A DNA stretch of 64,000 nt from Phoronis australis (GCA_002633005.1 NMRA01000077.1:666498-730497), one strand, 5' to 3'; positions 13,471-25,524 are shown, counted from the stretch's first letter. Notes: generated from the sequence alone by a model not told the origin. Numbers and translations: made by a program.

Positions 13471-14392
13471 GTGAGTCTGCCTTCAAGATTATTTTTTAAT
13501 TGAAGCGGTGCGCGTACAGTTTTCAATGTTCCTGTGGAATGTTTTTTGTATTTGATCGTTTTGGGAGGCACACTACCACCAAACATTTCCTTTGTTATTG
13601 TGTAGTTGAATATTCATGAATAAATAAAAACATGAAGGAAAGAAAACTTGGATGAGCTTTTGCAATGAGCATCAAGAATGTGCCATGAAATTTTTTATCT
13701 AATTCAGAGTTGCCATTGGATCTCAAGAGTTTAAAAGTTTTCCATAATGAAAAAACTTGTATTGGCGCTCAGGGATAATTTCCGAGTACACCCCATGTCA
13801 GCAAATATAGATTTACATTGAGCCTCTCTTATTCCTCAACTACAGCCATTAAAATTGTGTCGACAATCAGTCCTTCTTTGTCTTGCCATAACAGGCTAAT
13901 GTTTGACCAGGTAACAAACTCGATATCAAGGGGTTCTTGCAAACCAGGCCCTCAAGAAATAAAAAAATATGGGGGACTTCTGCGAATACGAACTTTGTCC
14001 CACCTGCGGTTACCTTATTTACTTTCACCAAAGTCACACCCTCTTGTATCCATGCACAGACTCTGCAAATTACTGGGTACCACGTTCCCTCCATCTGATT
14101 ACAACATTGGTTCATCTTGTGAAAATGCAGTTCCCAACTGTGGATTTTTGTGTTTGGGTAAACTGAAATACAATAGGATCTATGGTTGTGTAACATACTG
14201 AGACAGCTGACAAGATCATACCAGAAAGATGACACTCACACAAAAACGTCGAGTGGAAAAGTACAAAAATTTAACACGACCCAATTGTCTAGGCTGTCTA
14301 AATTCATCCCCTGGGCCCTATTGTTTTTGTGAACATTTTGTGCATGGCTTAATGAGGTTGCATGCAGCTGCATTCTGACGCAAGGATTATGG

Positions 14393-14976
14393 CCAGGGTA
14401 GAGTTCAGTAACTCAAGACTGTGAGATTACACAAGATATTGCCGTGTGTTTTCAATGAGAGCACATGATTCGGCACATTTTTCTTGCTTTGAGCCGTCCA
14501 TGCCAAGAATTGTACGATGACACTTGGCCTACCTCAAATTCCAACGCCCCCTGGTGGTTGGTAATTTGTCCATTATGTTGCACACACCACAGAATAAATG
14601 ACGCACAGTACAACGCGCGAGCTCTGGCCAACATTCGGTTAAAATTCACAGGCTAAAAGTCACATTTCTTGTCCAAATTTAAAAATTCAAAAACCAAACG
14701 TCTACTTTTCATGAACGATTCAAATATGCTATTTAAAAAACTTTCAAATCGATATTAAAAAAAAATTTGTTGCTGCCGACTGTGTTTATGGTGGGACTGA
14801 TTATCTAAGAACAATAACATCAGCAGCCTGAGGCAATTTAATTAACATCAACAGCATGAGGTCTTTGATCCGAACTGGCAAGTCCTGAGGTAGGCAAACC
14901 GGTCAAGTTGCCCAATGTGGACCGGTTTTGGTGTCAGCGTAGGATTGTTGTCATGTCAACTGAGCTCTACCCTGAT
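14393..14976. mobile_element. Possible MITE with short inverted ends
   Basis: CCAGGGTAGAGTTCAGTAA near 14394 and AACTGAGCTCTACCCTGAT near 14958 are inverted copies with one or two mismatches, about 580 bp apart. No coding content and no clear target duplication was seen. This is weak support from about 17 bp of inverted similarity. Confidence 0.35.
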
Positions 14977-15390
14977 TTAAAGACCATTGAAGTAAGTTGG
15001 TTACATTGTTGCTTGGCAACTGTTACCATGTACAACTTACTATGACACCTGTAGTTTGATGCAAGTATGTGCTTTATAAATTTTGGCCATGTGTAGTGAC
15101 GTAGTACAGGTACTTCGTTGCAATTTACCAACTGTCACTATGGGACCATCACCATGACAACACCTGTCTCTTTCTTGTTCAACGCTAACCGCTATTAGGA
15201 TGATGAGGGTGATGGTAAAGTACCTTGGTACAAACCATTAATTGACAAGGTAGATAGATTATTGTGTGGTATGACATTGGGTTGTTGTGCATTAGTTCCA
15301 ACCTCGGTTGATTTTCATATTGTTTCCTGTCCTACAGCACAGTTCACAAATATTGTGTTGAATGGGTGGCAAAGGGGGCGTCTTGAGGAC

Positions 15391-15548
15391 AGCAAGGGGT
15401 GGCCAGCCAGTCAGCAAGGGGTGGCCAGCCAGTCAGCAAGGGGTGGCCAGCCAGTCAGCAAGGGGTGGCCAGCCAGTCAGCAAGGGGTGGCCAGCCAGTC
15501 AGCAAGGGGTGGCCAGCCAGTCAGCAAGGGGTGGCCAGCCAGTCAGCA
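15391..15548. repeat. 22-bp GC-rich minisatellite, about 7 copies
   Basis: Seven perfect copies of GGGGTGGCCAGCCAGTCAGCAA. The unit is not a multiple of three, so three units (66 bp) give a 22-residue period that is open in all three plus frames. This explains the long open frames here without any gene. Confidence 0.96.
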
Positions 15549-15714
15549 CAGCCATCCTTAAAGATTGCCAGTGACTTCAGTCAACGTATTTTCTGCTTAT
15601 TTTGCATTTTCAACCTCATTTTAGTTGTAACTGAACGTAACTCCATAGTGTCCAAAATAACAAAACAGAAAAAATTGGTTAATTAACAAAACTATGAAAC
15701 GCAAACGTTTTTAC

Positions 15715-16000
15715 GTCTGGTCTGCACGCCAGTTGTTGGCCACACTGACATGACCTCATGAACATCAGTCTGAAAATATCTGCCCCGACTGGGACTTGAA
15801 CCGAGGACCTTCTGCTAAACATGCAGACTGCCTACTGCTGAGTCTGATTAGATTTCTGTGGTGTGCATACTAATGGACTAGAGTGTCTGCTCAGTAGCAG
15901 AAGGTCCCAGTTGGAGTCCCAGTCGGGGCAGAAATCTGTTCAGGCTCATGTTCATTAGGTCACGTGATGTGACCAACAGGTGGCGTGCACACCAGGCGAT
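15715..16000. mobile_element. Head-to-head tRNA-like SINE pair forming a hairpin
   Basis: About 100 bp at 15715-15825 is repeated inverted at 15895-16000. Read on the minus strand, the left arm has a perfect Pol III B box (GGTTCAAGTCC) and an anticodon-like hairpin, CTGC-ATGTTTA-GCAG. The right arm, on the plus strand, has a diverged B box and a shortened loop. The arms extend beyond the tRNA part, through GGGGCAGA and an ATGAACAT segment to a CACGCCA end. A tRNA-derived SINE family inserted twice in opposite orientation, or a foldback element that captured one, would explain it. Confidence 0.65.
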
Positions 16001-17647
16001 CTATATTTCCACGCCGGTTTAAGATTAACATATTTACATATTCAAAAACTATAAAACGTGTTCAATCAGTTCTGATTTTTATAATCACAACTTCACAAAT
16101 GTCACGTGATCACCTGAAGTTGTGTTAATCAAAGGTCAGACTGATGCATCATGTGATCTGGTATCACATCCAAGTCAGTATCACCGGACATGTTGTTCTT
16201 GCCAGCGCGAGAATAAGAAAACATTGACAATTTACCTTGCTGTTTGTAAGCTGTTTTGTGACAGGTTTGCAGATTTTTTTTTGAAATCTTAGAACAGGAC
16301 TATCTTTGAGGTTCTGTGAAGAAATGGGGTGAAAGTAAGTGATATTCCCCAAAATAATCGTAAAAAATTATAGTCATTGGTATTCTTTAAGACATCCTCT
16401 TGTGTCCAAGTGTCACACATTCAACAAAATATTTGTATTGTTGTACTGTAATATTGTGTTGTAGAACCAACTCATGCTGCAGTCCAACTTCATGTTAACA
16501 CTTCATTTAAATTTGCAGTTCTGGTATATTGTTGTATGTAGCCTAAGTTAGACTAAGTTGTTACTAATGACCCTATCCAAGAATGTGTAGACATTGTAGC
16601 AAAAAGTATGAATGTGAGACATATTTTCAAGTATCCCATGTATGTGTTAGTACATTCTATTAATGCTGTGAAATACGCTGTGAAATATAGGAATGTAGAG
16701 CCAATCTGTATACAGTGGTAGAGGCCGTATTTCACAGATGGTGTAGTTTCCTGGTGGAGTAAATTGGCGTGTACGAAGGCAAATTTGATTAGACTCGTTC
16801 ATGTGGGTTATCTAAAACATCCATCCAAAGCGTCGTTCCTGAAAAAGCAGTATATACTTTCAGCAAAGATTTACCGATGAAAATTCCGACGCATGGTGAT
16901 CATGCAGCTATTTTTAAGCCTCACAAGTTTTAATCTGGGTCATCATAAATTGGTCAGTGTCCTACATATCCCCTACAAAATCAGACAATAACCCAATTCA
17001 TATTAAACGAAAACATTTTGTTATGGATACATAAGGTATATCTACACTGGAAACTAACAAGTACAGGAAATTGTGACCTAATATCGAGTATGTGTTTTTT
17101 TTTTACTGATAGTCGTCTGCTCGCAGCATTCTTCAACTCTCCCTCGCTTGTAGCGTAAAATCTGTTTTTTTGCGATACAGTCCTTACGGTACCTCAAGTT
17201 CTGCGAATCTGAGCACAGTTTCCATCGTTATTTTCCAATGCTGTGATCAACATGGGGAAAATATTTCTATTACTGTTTCCATTCCAGAAGCTAAGACATG
17301 AAAATAAATCTAGAAAATTAAGAAATTCATCATTATTAGCTAAAACCACACTTTTCAACTACACAACTGTTGGGTTATTGTGAGATTCCAGATGTATTGT
17401 TTCTATTTCCTACAAACTTTTAATATTATTGAGTGATTCATTGTTTTAACTTGTATATTTCACAAACTGAAATTTTTATAAATTTACTACGAAATAAAAC
17501 TTTACTGTCTAGTTATTCTACATCACTGATAATCTTGTTACTTATTTGGCGGGAGTATGCTTGCCACATATATGACGTCATATAACAAGCTAAACCACAT
17601 GGCAACAAGATATCGCCGCGATGCAAATAAGTCCATATATATGGGAT

Positions 17648-17820
17648 AAATAGGTTATCCTACCTATATAGGAATACAGTACTGCAATATCCTGTCTCGA
17701 ATTTTTTTCATCTGGGAATGTCCCTGCTGACGAGCTTTGGTCTCATTGGGACATTCCCAGATGAAATGAATTCTGGACAGGATATTGCAGTTGTAATCCT
17801 ATGTATGTGGGATGACCTAT
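17648..17820. mobile_element. Foldback/MITE-like hairpin, about 75-bp arms
   Basis: The left arm (17648-17724) contains ACTGCAATATCCTGTC and CATCTGGGAATGTCCC, and the right arm (17748-17820) is its imperfect reverse complement. A spacer of about 23 bp separates them. No coding content. Confidence 0.85.
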
Positions 17821-18448
17821 ATGTTTATTGTTTGATCATTTGTGTGTATAAAATTGTTTTGCTGTTTTCTCATCACCATGCAAATTGGTTTGTCTTATGA
17901 TTTTGGATGTTTTATGTCCGTTAGCTGAATATTTATTGCATAACTCACACTTGACTATTTTGATAAAAGGTATCTGCTCTTATTGATGTTACTACACTAG
18001 ATAACATGTAATTAAACTAGAAGATTCTTATAACAGAGACGACGATACCTTTCCATTTTCAACCATATTCTATGCCACCTTTTGATCATTTTTACTTTCC
18101 GAAAGCCAAATCTGTTGCTTTGTGATAGAATTTGTTTTGTGCAACAGGTCGCATTTTTTGTCCAGATGATACGATATTTATGCACAACGTGAAACTCGCA
18201 ACTAGCTTGTGGCTTTTTGTTTTTCTACATAATCAGATTCAGTATTGTGGATATTGGCGGCCATCATACTGTATGCTCATAATTTTCTCATATAAAACAA
18301 CACACATGCTACTTGTATGCAAATTTTCAACCTCTTTTCAAGATAGCAGATATTGGGACCTTTTTATTCAATGAAGTACCTTTAATTTTGCCTAAAACGC
18401 ATTTTCTCCTACAGTCTACACTATGTATGCAATGATTTATGTTGGGAA

Positions 18449-18517
18449 TATTTTATTTATTGATTGTACTTATTTTATTTATTGATTGTACACATTTTAT
18501 TTATTGATTGTACACAT
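18449..18517. repeat. 22-bp AT-rich tandem repeat, about 3 copies
   Basis: The unit ATTTTATTTATTGATTGTACAC is repeated three times with one variant at the first junction. Confidence 0.9.
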
Positions 18518-19201
18518 TTATTGACTTCCACTTGAACTTCAAAATGGCCCTCTGGTTGCCATTTTGTATTTCTCATAAACCGATTGAACAAACATTACGG
18601 ATGCATGAAATACCCTACCATGACATAAACTGTAACAATACTTTTTGCAATACAGTCATGGGCACATTTCAATGCTTTGTATTGCTCTTGTTAAGTTTTT
18701 CAACCATAATGAAAATGCTTGAATGGTCAGGCTTTCTCCCTCGGCTAGTAGTCATCATGTTAATGGTTTGCAAGTTCATTTGTTCTGAAGATCGGCAATT
18801 CAATTAACTTTGAATTTTGCAGGGTATTAGCCGTATTCATGTAAGTGTGCTCACCTTAGCACAGACACGTACACCTGTGACTCGTGTGTGTGTTTAACAT
18901 GCCTACTATCACTTTGCCTTGAGACATAGTGGCTGGGATGAGGAAGCACTACAGAAACACTTTAGCAATGTAAAATGGATTATGCTCCTCTGGGTTAGAC
19001 ATTACTGGTTTAACAGCTTAAAATGCATTTTTGTATCACTTTTGCATGGTATAGACTTTTTGCAGTTACTAGCTTTGAACAGAGCTATAAAACTGCAACA
19101 AAACCGTTTTGTTTTTTTTGATTTTACAAATTGCCAATTCTTGCTAGTGTCTACCTGTCAATCGCTGAAATCAAAGCCAGTGACATTCCAGGTAAATATG
19201 C

Positions 19202-19731
19202 TTAATAATCTCGCCAGTTCCCTGGGTGTCCGCTAGGGGGTAGAGAACACGCAGGTATCGTTTAATTTTCCTCGGGTATTTTTTTTACTCCGGCTGGTCA
19301 AAGTCTAAACAGCTAGCGCTTTACGTAAATAAACTGGCGTGACTGATGGAGGAAGTGTAAATGTAGATATAGTTTGTGGTCTGTTGTACAAACAAATCAG
19401 TGCTTAATTCATGTTCAAGAAATGTGAATCGTAAAGTTGTGGTTGTGCATTTTCGTAGTGATGTCCCGTTGTATTCAAACGGTATGAATAACACACCGGT
19501 TAAATCGGCCAGATGTGTGTGCATTGTATGTGCTTGAAGCACACGACTATAAAACATTACTGCAGAAACACAATATTTGCTGTCATGCCACTTGCATAAC
19601 AAGGGTAAAAATCCTTCACAGTCTGCCCGGCATTTTCTTTCTTTGTTGTAAAGCTAACCAATGACTGTCGAGTTTATATCAGCATGTTCTCTACCCCCTA
19701 GGGGACACACAGGGAACTAGTCGAGGCTTAA
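19202..19731. mobile_element. TTAA-flanked MITE with about 45-bp inverted termini
   Basis: Both ends carry AGTTCCCTGxGTGTCC, then CTAGGGGGTAGAGAACA, in inverted orientation. Outside them a diverged CTCG segment and TTAA (19202-19205 and 19728-19731) occur on both sides. TTAA duplications are typical of piggyBac and Kolobok superfamilies. No transposase lies inside, so the copy is non-autonomous. Confidence 0.7.
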
Positions 19732-20959
19732 CAATGTGCCACTCATCGAGTGGAGTTTAGCTCACATCGGAACTTCCGATTACGATTGCGGGGGTTGAAG
19801 ATTTGATTCCATGCTGAGACTGATAACAGAAAATCATTTTTCTCGCCGCTAATGTCCCTTTAATTCCCATTTGTGAAATTTCGTAAATTTGGCGGTTGAT
19901 ATCAAAGCTGTTACGGTAATTCCTCTAGGAGTTCTTGCAGTCTAATAATTTGTTTAGTCTCTTGAAATAACATATCTTCTAATAATGTGTCACTGTTGGG
20001 TAATTTGCATGTGTGCATTAGTTGATAAAAACAATAAAATAATGTTATCACCTCCAATTATTAACATGCGATTTCTTCAGAAATGACAACTAACTGTCGT
20101 AGTCCGCTTTTCTCACCGTTACTCTCACTAACAGTATGTTGGCATTATCTTTGAATGACATGCTCAATTTGTCACAAGGTTGCACTTCAAAGAAAAATGG
20201 TCCTCTTTTTATTGTCTGAGTTATAACAGAAGTTGATCCCTTGCATGAGGCATCCATGGGATGAAAGTGAAGAGCTGAATGCATGCATTCATATACAGGT
20301 TGGACCATTGTTTCACCGGCGCCACCTAGTGCATTTTGAACTTCTCATCAAATTATCTAATTTTTAGGTGCTTGTTTACCCGAGTTTCTTAAAGGAATTT
20401 CAGCCGATCTCATGATTGTGAAAATGCTACATTTGAACACTACTATAAAATAATGTTGCACTATAGATACCGGGTATATGGTAAATTCACTAATTTTGGA
20501 CAAAAATAATTGCCAAATTTCAATCTTTTCATTTTTAAAGGCTTCATCTAGTGTTGAAGTGAATACCTGCAATTTCGCAAAATTTAATATGTTTAATAGA
20601 AACTATTAACGCATTTCTTCGTCACCTTTCATATTTTAGGAAAAAATAAAATTAACCATTTGGTCGCTTTAATATAGTGTTCTTAATTGGTGAGATTTTA
20701 CCGTACTAAGATTGCTTATGTGGTGCTGTAAATGACATTCTCTACATACATATGAGTGTGTATGCTGTAAATGTATTCAACTTTGTACTAGATTCTGCAA
20801 TGTATTCAATGACTCGGTTATATTATTTATTAAATAACCATATTTTATTTGTTCTGCAACCATAAAAAACTGACTGCTTTAAGGGTCAGGAAGTAACATA
20901 TTCTGTACGTAACTGACTGTGGTGACATATTGTTCACATTCGTTCTAAGCTTGTGACAA

Positions 20960-21350
20960 GTGGGTTACTAATGCAGATCATAACCAACAGTGGTTGTTTT
21001 GTGTAGAATGTTACTAATGTAGATCATAACCAATAGTGGTTGTCTTGTGTAGTATGTTACTATGCAGATCATAACCAACAGTGGTTGTCTTGTGTAGTAT
21101 GTTACTATGCAGATCATAACCAACAGTGGTTGTCTTGTGTAGAATGTTACTAATGTAGATCATAACCAATAGTGGTTGTCTTGTGTAGTATGTTACTATA
21201 CAGATCATAACCAATAGTGGTTGTCTTGTGTAGTATGTTACTATGCAGATCATAACCAATAGTGGTTGTCTTGACGTGTAACTATGCAGGTCATAACCAA
21301 TCTTGTACAGTGGGTTACTGTGCAGATCATAACCAGCAGTTGTTGTCTTG
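20960..21350. repeat. About 45-bp minisatellite, 7-8 diverged copies
   Basis: Units contain CAGATCATAACCAACAGTGG and TTGTCTTGTGTAG with small length variants. A diverged isolated copy (GATCATAACCATCAGTGG) lies near 22100, beyond the adjacent foldback element. That suggests the foldback element inserted into the array. Confidence 0.92.
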
Positions 21351-21370
21351 TTAAAAATGTGCAATCTCCC

Positions 21371-21933
21371 TTACTAGGAGACAGGGTGTGACATAGATGG
21401 TCAAACATTACAACGGACTCAAATTGGCTTTCGACAGCGACTGTGATACCCAGTGTCATGCGTTTGGTAGCAGTCACTGGACATAAGTTGACACCTATGT
21501 CACAATTCAACGAGGTTGCTGAGTAGAAATCTTGATAAACTCCTTGATCTTACGTGAGTGCTAATTAGACTCCTTGCCAATATTGTTGACGTTCTCCACG
21601 GAGATGGAATGGCCGCTCACAATCATGTTTTCACCAACAGCTGTAGGTTTATCCAGTTTTCCAGGAGTAATGTTGACGTTCTCCACGGAGATGAAATGGT
21701 GGTCACGATCATGTGTTTACCAAAGGCTGTAGATTTATCTGGTTTTCAGGAGTTTGATTGGCACTCGTATAAGATCAAGGAGTTTTTCAAGATTTGTACT
21801 CAGCACCCCCTGTTGAACCTTGACCTAGCTGTCACCTTACCTGCTGTGTACAGTCGACTGGCGACAGGTATCTCAGTCCCTGATGAAAGCCGATTGTAGT
21901 CATCTGAAACGTTACACCCTGTCTCCTAGTAAT
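21371..21933. mobile_element. Foldback element, about 560 bp
   Basis: The ends ACTAGGAGACAGGGTGT and its complement ACACCCTGTCTCCTAGT define long imperfect inverted arms, about 21371-21570 and 21750-21933. Shared inner motifs include CGGCTTTC/TGGCTTTC and AACTCCTTGATCTTA. The centre carries a tandem two-copy segment of about 85 bp starting TTGACGTTCTCCACGGAGAT. No transposase is visible. Confidence 0.75.
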
Positions 21934-22243
21934 TGAGTTTGCGTATTTTTAAGGTGCAATTAGGATACACCTATGTTGGTCATAGCAGGAGAAAGTTGAA
22001 AATAAAAACTGAGACGTGATTCATATCCAAGACGACATTTTGGTTTATTAACATAAACCATCGTCTCCTGTTACTATGGCCAAAAACTCAGTGTTGTAGA
22101 TCATAACCATCAGTGGTTGGTATGGTTATGTTATGGTTATTGCTTTGTCATGTAGTATAGGATCTTGCAATAACAATAAAGTTATGAAAGCCTGTTCTTT
22201 CATAGACTTGCATGGTATTCATTTGCCCAATTTATCTCTGTAG

Positions 22244-22699
22244 GTGCTTTCTCTTGGTGCCGATGTTCTACCCGAATACAAGATGCAATCGCCCAAAATC
22301 CATAAGTGCACAATCTTGCACTACTCACCATTCAAGGCCGTCTGGGATTGGCTGATACTGATCCTCGTCATCTACACAGCCATCTTTACCCCCTACATGG
22401 CCGCCTTCCTCCTCAGTGAGGAGGAGAACACGATTAAACACAGCACAGGACACAATAAACGTCTGGAGGCAGCGGCGGAACGATACAAAAGCCCACTGAC
22501 TATTATTGATCTTATTGTGGACATTATGTTTATCATTGATATATTTATTAATTTCCGCACAACGTATGTGAATAAGAATGATGAGGTGGTTTCCCATCCG
22601 GGTAAGATAGCTGTACATTACTTCAAAGGATGGTTTCTAATCGACATGGTGGCTGCCATTCCGTTTGACCTGCTGTTGTTTGGTAGTAACACAGATGAG
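22244..22699 (+). CDS. erg: ERG exon: pre-S1 segment and S1-S3
   Basis: A 152-codon exon in phase 0 at both ends, bounded by TCTCTGTAG and GATGAG|GTGAGT. It opens with [13 protein letters not shown], the ERG pre-S1 signature. Membrane segments fall at about residues 33-57 (S1, within [20 protein letters not shown]), 86-108 (S2, [20 protein letters not shown]) and 124-147 (S3, [19 protein letters not shown]). Acidic residues in S2 and S3 that pair with S4 charges are kept. The S1-S2 loop (about 58-84) is long and unlike the vertebrate loop, as expected for this variable region. This is the strongest single piece of family evidence in the window. Confidence 0.98.
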
Positions 22700-23538
22700 G
22701 TGAGTTTGATCATCAACTGAGCAGTGGTCCGTAGACCCAAGACATATGCCAGACACTTGTGGCGAGAAATCCTCGCTTCCATTGCAAAAGAAACAATGAC
22801 TTCTATCCCATAACTAACATGTCAACCTCACTGATCAGTCACTTGCTAGGCTATGTTAGTAAGTTCTTGAGCATATTCGCGAACACTCAGCTTTCATTCG
22901 CATGATTTCACATGGTCTTGCGTGATTTTGCTTTTTGACAAGATTCTTGGGTCTACTGAAATCACATCAGATCTTTGAGTATCAAGTTTTGTATCAGCAC
23001 ATCAACTCTAAATTTTCTTTAACTACATTAATTTGCTGTTTTTCATAAGTCTTAGCAAAATTTTTAAGTTCATAAGATCTTCGTACCCGAATAAGAATAA
23101 GTAATGTTTTGTTCTCCCAAATTGAAGAATATTTGCTGCAGTAACGTTAATAAGTCAGAGAAATCAATGTTGAGTGCTTGACAAAAACAATCTGAATTCT
23201 TGAAAGCAACGTACTGTGCCAAGCTAAATAGAGTCTTTAATGATGGTGAAAATAATTCTCTTTTCATCCTAGAGTAATGTATATTTGATGACCAAAGGAA
23301 AATGACAATCAAATCCAATAACTGTGTCTATTAACTCGATCATCAAGAAATACACTACATAGAATACATCTACTGCCATGGACAGAGTGACCACGAGGTC
23401 TGGCTCTCCATCATATGACTAAGTCATACGCTACATCAATGATACACGAGAACACGCCCTCTATATGGTACTAGACCAGCGCCCTCTATATGGTACTAGA
23501 CCAGTTGCTATAGATGTTGGTTTAACTTCTTATTTCAG
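22700..23538 (+). other. ERG intron
   Basis: Mostly AT-rich sequence with no recognised exon. A 25-bp direct duplication (CGCCCTCTATATGGTACTAG plus CCAG) occurs at about 23456-23504, just before the acceptor of the S4 exon. Confidence 0.7.
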
Positions 23539-23704
23539 ACAACTACTCTGATTGGTTTGTTAAAGACTGCTCGGCTGCTTCGTCTAGTGCGAGTTGTACG
23601 TAAACTGGACCGCTACTCTGAGTATGGTGCAGCAGTGCTAATGTTGTTAATGGCAGTCTTCACACTGATAGCTCATTGGCTAGCCTGTATATGGTATACA
23701 ATAG
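23539..23704 (+). CDS. erg: ERG exon: S4 voltage sensor, S4-S5 linker and S5
   Basis: Bounded by TTATTTCAG and ATAG|GTAAGG, this exon is 166 nt long, entered in phase 0 and left in phase 1. S4 (residues about 6-22) reads [16 protein letters not shown] with basic residues spaced every three. The S4-S5 linker [11 protein letters not shown] is identical to vertebrate ERG. S5 continues through [14 protein letters not shown]. The exon supplies the voltage sensor and its coupling to the gate. Confidence 0.98.
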
Positions 23705-23901
23705 GTAAGGTCAACTGGAACACCAATCACTGTAATGAAGATCTGCCCCGAGAGATATTTGCCAGTAACAGATTTTGCAAAAGAATATCAGGTTTAAAAA
23801 CAATTTTGTCCTCTTCTTTTCAGTTAAAAACTCCATAGGAGAGGTTTGACCACAATCCATTCTAACTGAAACTTATTCTCAGATGACGTTCTTTCAACAT
23901 A

Positions 23902-24559
23902 TACCGTATTCGCCCTAATAAGCACCCATGTTCCTATAAGCGACCCTCACGCGTTTTCAGACTTAGCTAATATAAGCGCCCAGCCCATGAACATGTACAT
24001 GCGAAAAATGCCTTACCTACAGTTCAAAAATTCTACAGTAACGTCTTCAATTTATCAATAAGATCCGACAGTCCTGAAAAATACATTGTGCGTAGAATTT
24101 GTAAACCCCGAGCCTCGCCACTATGTATTTAGCCGTGACTATACACTTCAAACTTCCGCAGGAATTTAAAAATCTTAGGAATGTTACTTTGAAAACTTAA
24201 GGAGGGCTTCAAGTAATTTGTTCACTCAAAACTGTATTTTTATTCAAGAATTCAAGTTGCCCTATTGGTGATCGCGAGGCACCAACGCATCAGTTGCTGA
24301 ATTTTCGCCTTGGGATTTCAATACAATTTTCTGAAAAATGATAGTAATTTAACAACAAAGTTTGATAGCAATGCACCACAATTATGTAGAAAGTCTGTCA
24401 TAGGTTACAGATACGTCACAGAACGTAAATTTGATGAATCCTGGCTTACGAATTCGCCCATTTTGGAGACCAGGTTTCAAGCGTCTTAGGCTGTTAAGCG
24501 CCCCCCCCTGAAACGAATTTTTCTAAGTGCCCTGGGTGCTTATTAGGGCGAATATGGTA
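23902..24559. mobile_element. AATAAGC-terminal DNA transposon, short copy A
   Basis: The left end TACCGTATTCGCCCTAATAA and the inverted right end (reverse complement TACCATATTCGCCCTAATAA) define a 658-bp element with TA at both borders. Its interior is a deleted version of copies B and C: it keeps the GATCCGACAGTCC segment, GGAATTTAAAAATCTTAGG and the GATCGCGAGGC segment. It appears non-autonomous. The TA borders and inverted ends would fit a Tc1/mariner-pogo type element, but no transposase is readable. Confidence 0.85.
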
Positions 24560-24630
24560 ACCGGAATTAAACGAGAAATTTTCTAAATCATTTTGCAATT
24601 TATATTGGTGCACCAATGAAATGGCTGGCA

Positions 24631-24690
24631 GAGTTGAACAAGATTGAACAAGATTGAACAAGATTGAACAAGATTGAACAAGATTGAACA
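24631..24690. repeat. 10-bp tandem repeat, 6 copies
   Basis: Six copies of AGATTGAACA lie about 70 bp beyond transposon copy A. Confidence 0.95.
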
Positions 24691-25524
24691 ATTTGTTATA
24701 AGTAATTAGCCGTAGCAATAAGTTAACATCTGTTGTGAACCAATGAAGAAAGTTAAGTTACAGTGAGCACTAATCCTGCTATATGATAAAATTGACCATT
24801 CAATAAGAACAACCAGTTCTGTTGTGTCTCAGTTCTAGTATATAAATCTTATTTATCACTAAATTTGGGTATTCAACATGTGTGGAGATTCATTTTGGGA
24901 AGATCTTGGTTATGGAGTGTGGTGGCAGCACTGTTCATGTTGTTTATCACAGTCTTCTTACTGATAACTCTCTGGCTAACCTGTATATGTGGGTATTCAT
25001 AACTTAGGTCCATCATGTCAATCTGCGTAATGAAATTGAGGTGCTCTCGACTGCGTATGGTGTGGACACAAGTGCAACTAAAGTATCGTAGTTTTTCTCA
25101 CTGGTTCCTTTGCATGCTCAGCTATTACCATGGGACTGTGATTCTCGTGACTATGCTCTGAATTGGTGTCACCCACCATATTTAACCAATATACCATACA
25201 CGCATCCAGCCTTCAATATGGGGGGGCCTCGAATTCCTAACATTGTGGACCTTTTGGTAACAAAATAGCCGGCAGACCAAAAAAAAAAAAATAAGGGCGC
25301 ACCACTGTGAATTGCGCGTTTTTGCTTGTTTAGTGTAAACTTTTTGTTTTTCGCAGGCGGACCTTCGCCAAATGGGGTGCGTGCATGTATACTTATGAAA
25401 AATTGAGCTGGGACAACTAGTTCACTTTAGTACACAATGTGCTATGCTTAGTGTTGACCATTTAACAACACATTTTCTGAAATTTTTGACTATTTGTAGC
25501 AATGCAGTCACAATTTTAATAATT

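Larger units (their letters stand above)
13471..22243 (+). other. ERG intron (about 8.8 kb), repeat-rich
   Basis: It holds the 22-bp arrays, a paired tRNA-like hairpin, three foldback or MITE-like elements and a 45-bp minisatellite listed below. Between about 13500 and 15390 no clear coding exon was found. A pair of short inverted ends near 14395 and 14970 may mark another old element, and a CTCF-like motif lies near 14548. Around 21985-22085 a small imperfect inverted repeat (GGTCATAG.CAGGAGA and its complement) lies just before the next exon. Confidence 0.6.

Noticed and set aside
13818-14235. Overlapping 120-codon frames on both strands
   Set aside because: No recognisable domain, no splice context with the channel and no conserved features.
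15262-15686. Overlapping repetitive open frames in three plus frames
   Set aside because: Explained by the 22-bp minisatellite; three units make 66 bp, so every frame repeats and stays open.
15780-15850. Functional tRNA gene on the minus strand
   Set aside because: B box and a possible anticodon hairpin are present, but no complete acceptor stem or clean A box, and the sequence is paired with an inverted diverged copy, so a SINE-like element is the better reading.
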